From the NCBI RefSeq assembly GCF_900583165.1, contig NZ_UTKY01000085.1, positions 1 to 64,000 on the forward strand: a stretch of DNA of 64,000 bases, given 5' to 3'. The notes under the pieces are model-generated. The model was not told the DNA's origin and did not search any database. It was given only the letters and a program-made list of their open reading frames with translations. Shown here piece by piece: positions 62,995 through 64,000 of this stretch. The stretch comes from Pseudomonas viridiflava (GTDB lineage Bacteria; Pseudomonadota; Gammaproteobacteria; Pseudomonadales; Pseudomonadaceae). Position numbers and translations under genes: made by a program. Numbering within the stretch: the first letter of the stretch is position 1; the number at the start of each line of letters is the position of its first letter.

Positions 62995-64000
62995 TTATTC
63001 CTCTACCTGGACTTTTTCACCGGGGCGCGCATGTTGCAGGCCTTCAATGACAATGCGGTCACCGGCCTTGAGGCCGTTGCTGACCACCCAGCGATCGTCG
63101 ATGACTGCGCCCAGCTCCACCGGTTGCTGGCTGACGGTGTTTTCGGTGTCCACCAACAACACCATGGGGATGCCGGCGCTGTCACGGGTGATGGCGCGTT
63201 GCGGCACGCTGATGCCTTGTTTGTCGACGGCCTGCTCCAGGCGTACGCGCACAAAGCTGCCGGGCAGCAAGTCAAGGTCGGGGTTGGGGAATTCGCTGCG
63301 CAGGATGATCTGCCCGGTGCCGGGGTCGACGCTGATCTCGGCGAACAGCAGCTTGCCCGGCAGCGGGTACAGGCTGCCATCGTCCTGGATCAACGTGGCC
63401 TTGGCTTGGTCCTGGCCGACCTGTTTCAAGCTGCCGGAACGGAAGGCGCGGCGCAGGTCGTTGAGCTCACGGGTGGACTGGGTCAGGTCGGCGTGGATCG
63501 GGTCCAGTTGCTGGATAATCGCCAGCGGCGTGGCTTCATTCAGGCCCACCAACGCGCCTTCGGTCACCAGTGCACGGCCGATGCGCCCGGAAATCGGTGC
63601 GGTGACGGTGGCGTAGCCCAGGTTTAATTTGGCGCGCTCGACGGCGGCTTTATTGGCAGCGACGTCGGCGTTGGTCTGGCGCACGGCGGCGCGGGCGTTG
63701 TCGTAATCCTGGCCGCTGATGGCGTTGCCTTCCACCAATTGGCTGTAGCGCTGCGCTTGCAGGCGTGCCTGGAACGCATTGGCCTCGGCCTTGCTCAGGT
63801 TGGCCTGGGCGCTGTCCAGGTCAGCCTTGAAGGGCGCCGGGTCGATACGGAACAACACGTCGCCCTGTTTCACGTCATGGCCTTCGTTGAACACCCGCTG
63901 CATCACCACCCCGGCCACCCGTGCGCGTACCTCGGCGATGCGCGGCGCGGCAATGCGCCCGCTCAGCTCGCTGCTGATGGACAAAGGCTTGGCTTGCAGG
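62995..64000 (-). CDS. RND efflux periplasmic adaptor (5' end outside window)
   Basis: Membrane-fusion protein of the AcrA/MexA type, 334 residues visible. Present are the lipoyl-type half motif GRIAAPRIAEVRARVAGVV with GHDVKQGDVLFRIDP, a helical hairpin (ADLDSAQANLSKAEANAFQ through AAVERAKLNLGYATVTAPI), and the beta-barrel region. The frame is open through the right edge, so the signal peptide and start lie outside. It bridges the permease to an outer-membrane channel. Any regulator would be upstream beyond the window. Confidence 0.93.
   Translation of the reverse strand, partial: LQAKPLSISSELSGRIAAPRIAEVRARVAGVVMQRVFNEGHDVKQGDVLFRIDPAPFKADLDSAQANLSKAEANAFQARLQAQRYSQLVEGNAISGQDYDNARAAVRQTNADVAANKAAVERAKLNLGYATVTAPISGRIGRALVTEGALVGLNEATPLAIIQQLDPIHADLTQSTRELNDLRRAFRSGSLKQVGQDQAKATLIQDDGSLYPLPGKLLFAEISVDPGTGQIILRSEFPNPDLDLLPGSFVRVRLEQAVDKQGISVPQRAITRDSAGIPMVLLVDTENTVSQQPVELGAVIDDRWVVSNGLKAGDRIVIEGLQHARPGEKVQVEE

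Overview
The window is chromosomal DNA from a fluorescent pseudomonad, most likely of the Pseudomonas fluorescens group. The evidence is a high-GC coding style, REP/REPIN palindromes of the two types common in that group (core GTGGGAGGGGGCTTGCC and core GTAGGAGCGAGCTTGC), a complete fapABCDEF functional-amyloid operon, a kguEKTD/ptxS 2-ketogluconate cluster and orthologues of many Pseudomonas housekeeping genes. I saw no rRNA, tRNA, CRISPR array, prophage or insertion sequence.

Layout. 1-3436: 3' part of cobN followed by a ChlI/ChlD-type chelatase gene that appears to be decoded by programmed -1 frameshifting. 3560-12275: DUF1853 gene on the minus strand, then a tight plus-strand run of nadK, metallophosphoesterase, rhomboid protease, yeaC-like, DUF2797, pepN and a zapE-like ATPase. 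12448-15489: GNAT acetyltransferase, a small secreted protein, a phosphoethanolamine transferase and a 59-residue coiled-coil-like protein. 15760-19093: gnd-zwf-HAD phosphatase operon. 19188-23888: a 1566-residue DUF6543-type (dermonecrotic-toxin-like) giant protein. 24492-30598: a sigma-54 enhancer-binding regulator convergent with fapABCDEF, with a sigma-54-type promoter visible in front of fapA. 31111-37737: orphan FecR-like protein, PepSY protein and a second giant toxin-like protein ending in an aspzincin-type metalloprotease domain. 37939-45497: DpkA-type imine reductase, DUF883 protein, LysR regulator divergent from a nitrilase, LEA2 lipoprotein, NCS2 permease and a chemoreceptor. 45648-50837: kguD, kguT, kguK, kguE and ptxS, with two PtxS palindromes. 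51064-59028: an accessory block of two paralogous Ig-like multidomain proteins, an autotransporter, a small unknown protein and a tandem jelly-roll protein. 59153-64000: DUF1345 membrane protein and an RND efflux pump whose adaptor gene runs off the right edge.

How the genes work together. CobN with the ChlI/ChlD-like products would form an ATP-driven cobaltochelatase for the aerobic cobalamin pathway. gnd-zwf and the kgu cluster meet at 6-phosphogluconate. The fap operon builds biofilm amyloid: FapC fibre, FapB nucleator, FapA chaperone, FapD C39 protease, FapE and the FapF pore. The two giant toxin-like proteins, the Ig-like pair and the autotransporter are the accessory, interaction-oriented content. 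The most notable sequence-level observation is the recoding site in the chelatase gene: an A-AAA-AAG heptamer followed five bases later by a 14-bp stem.
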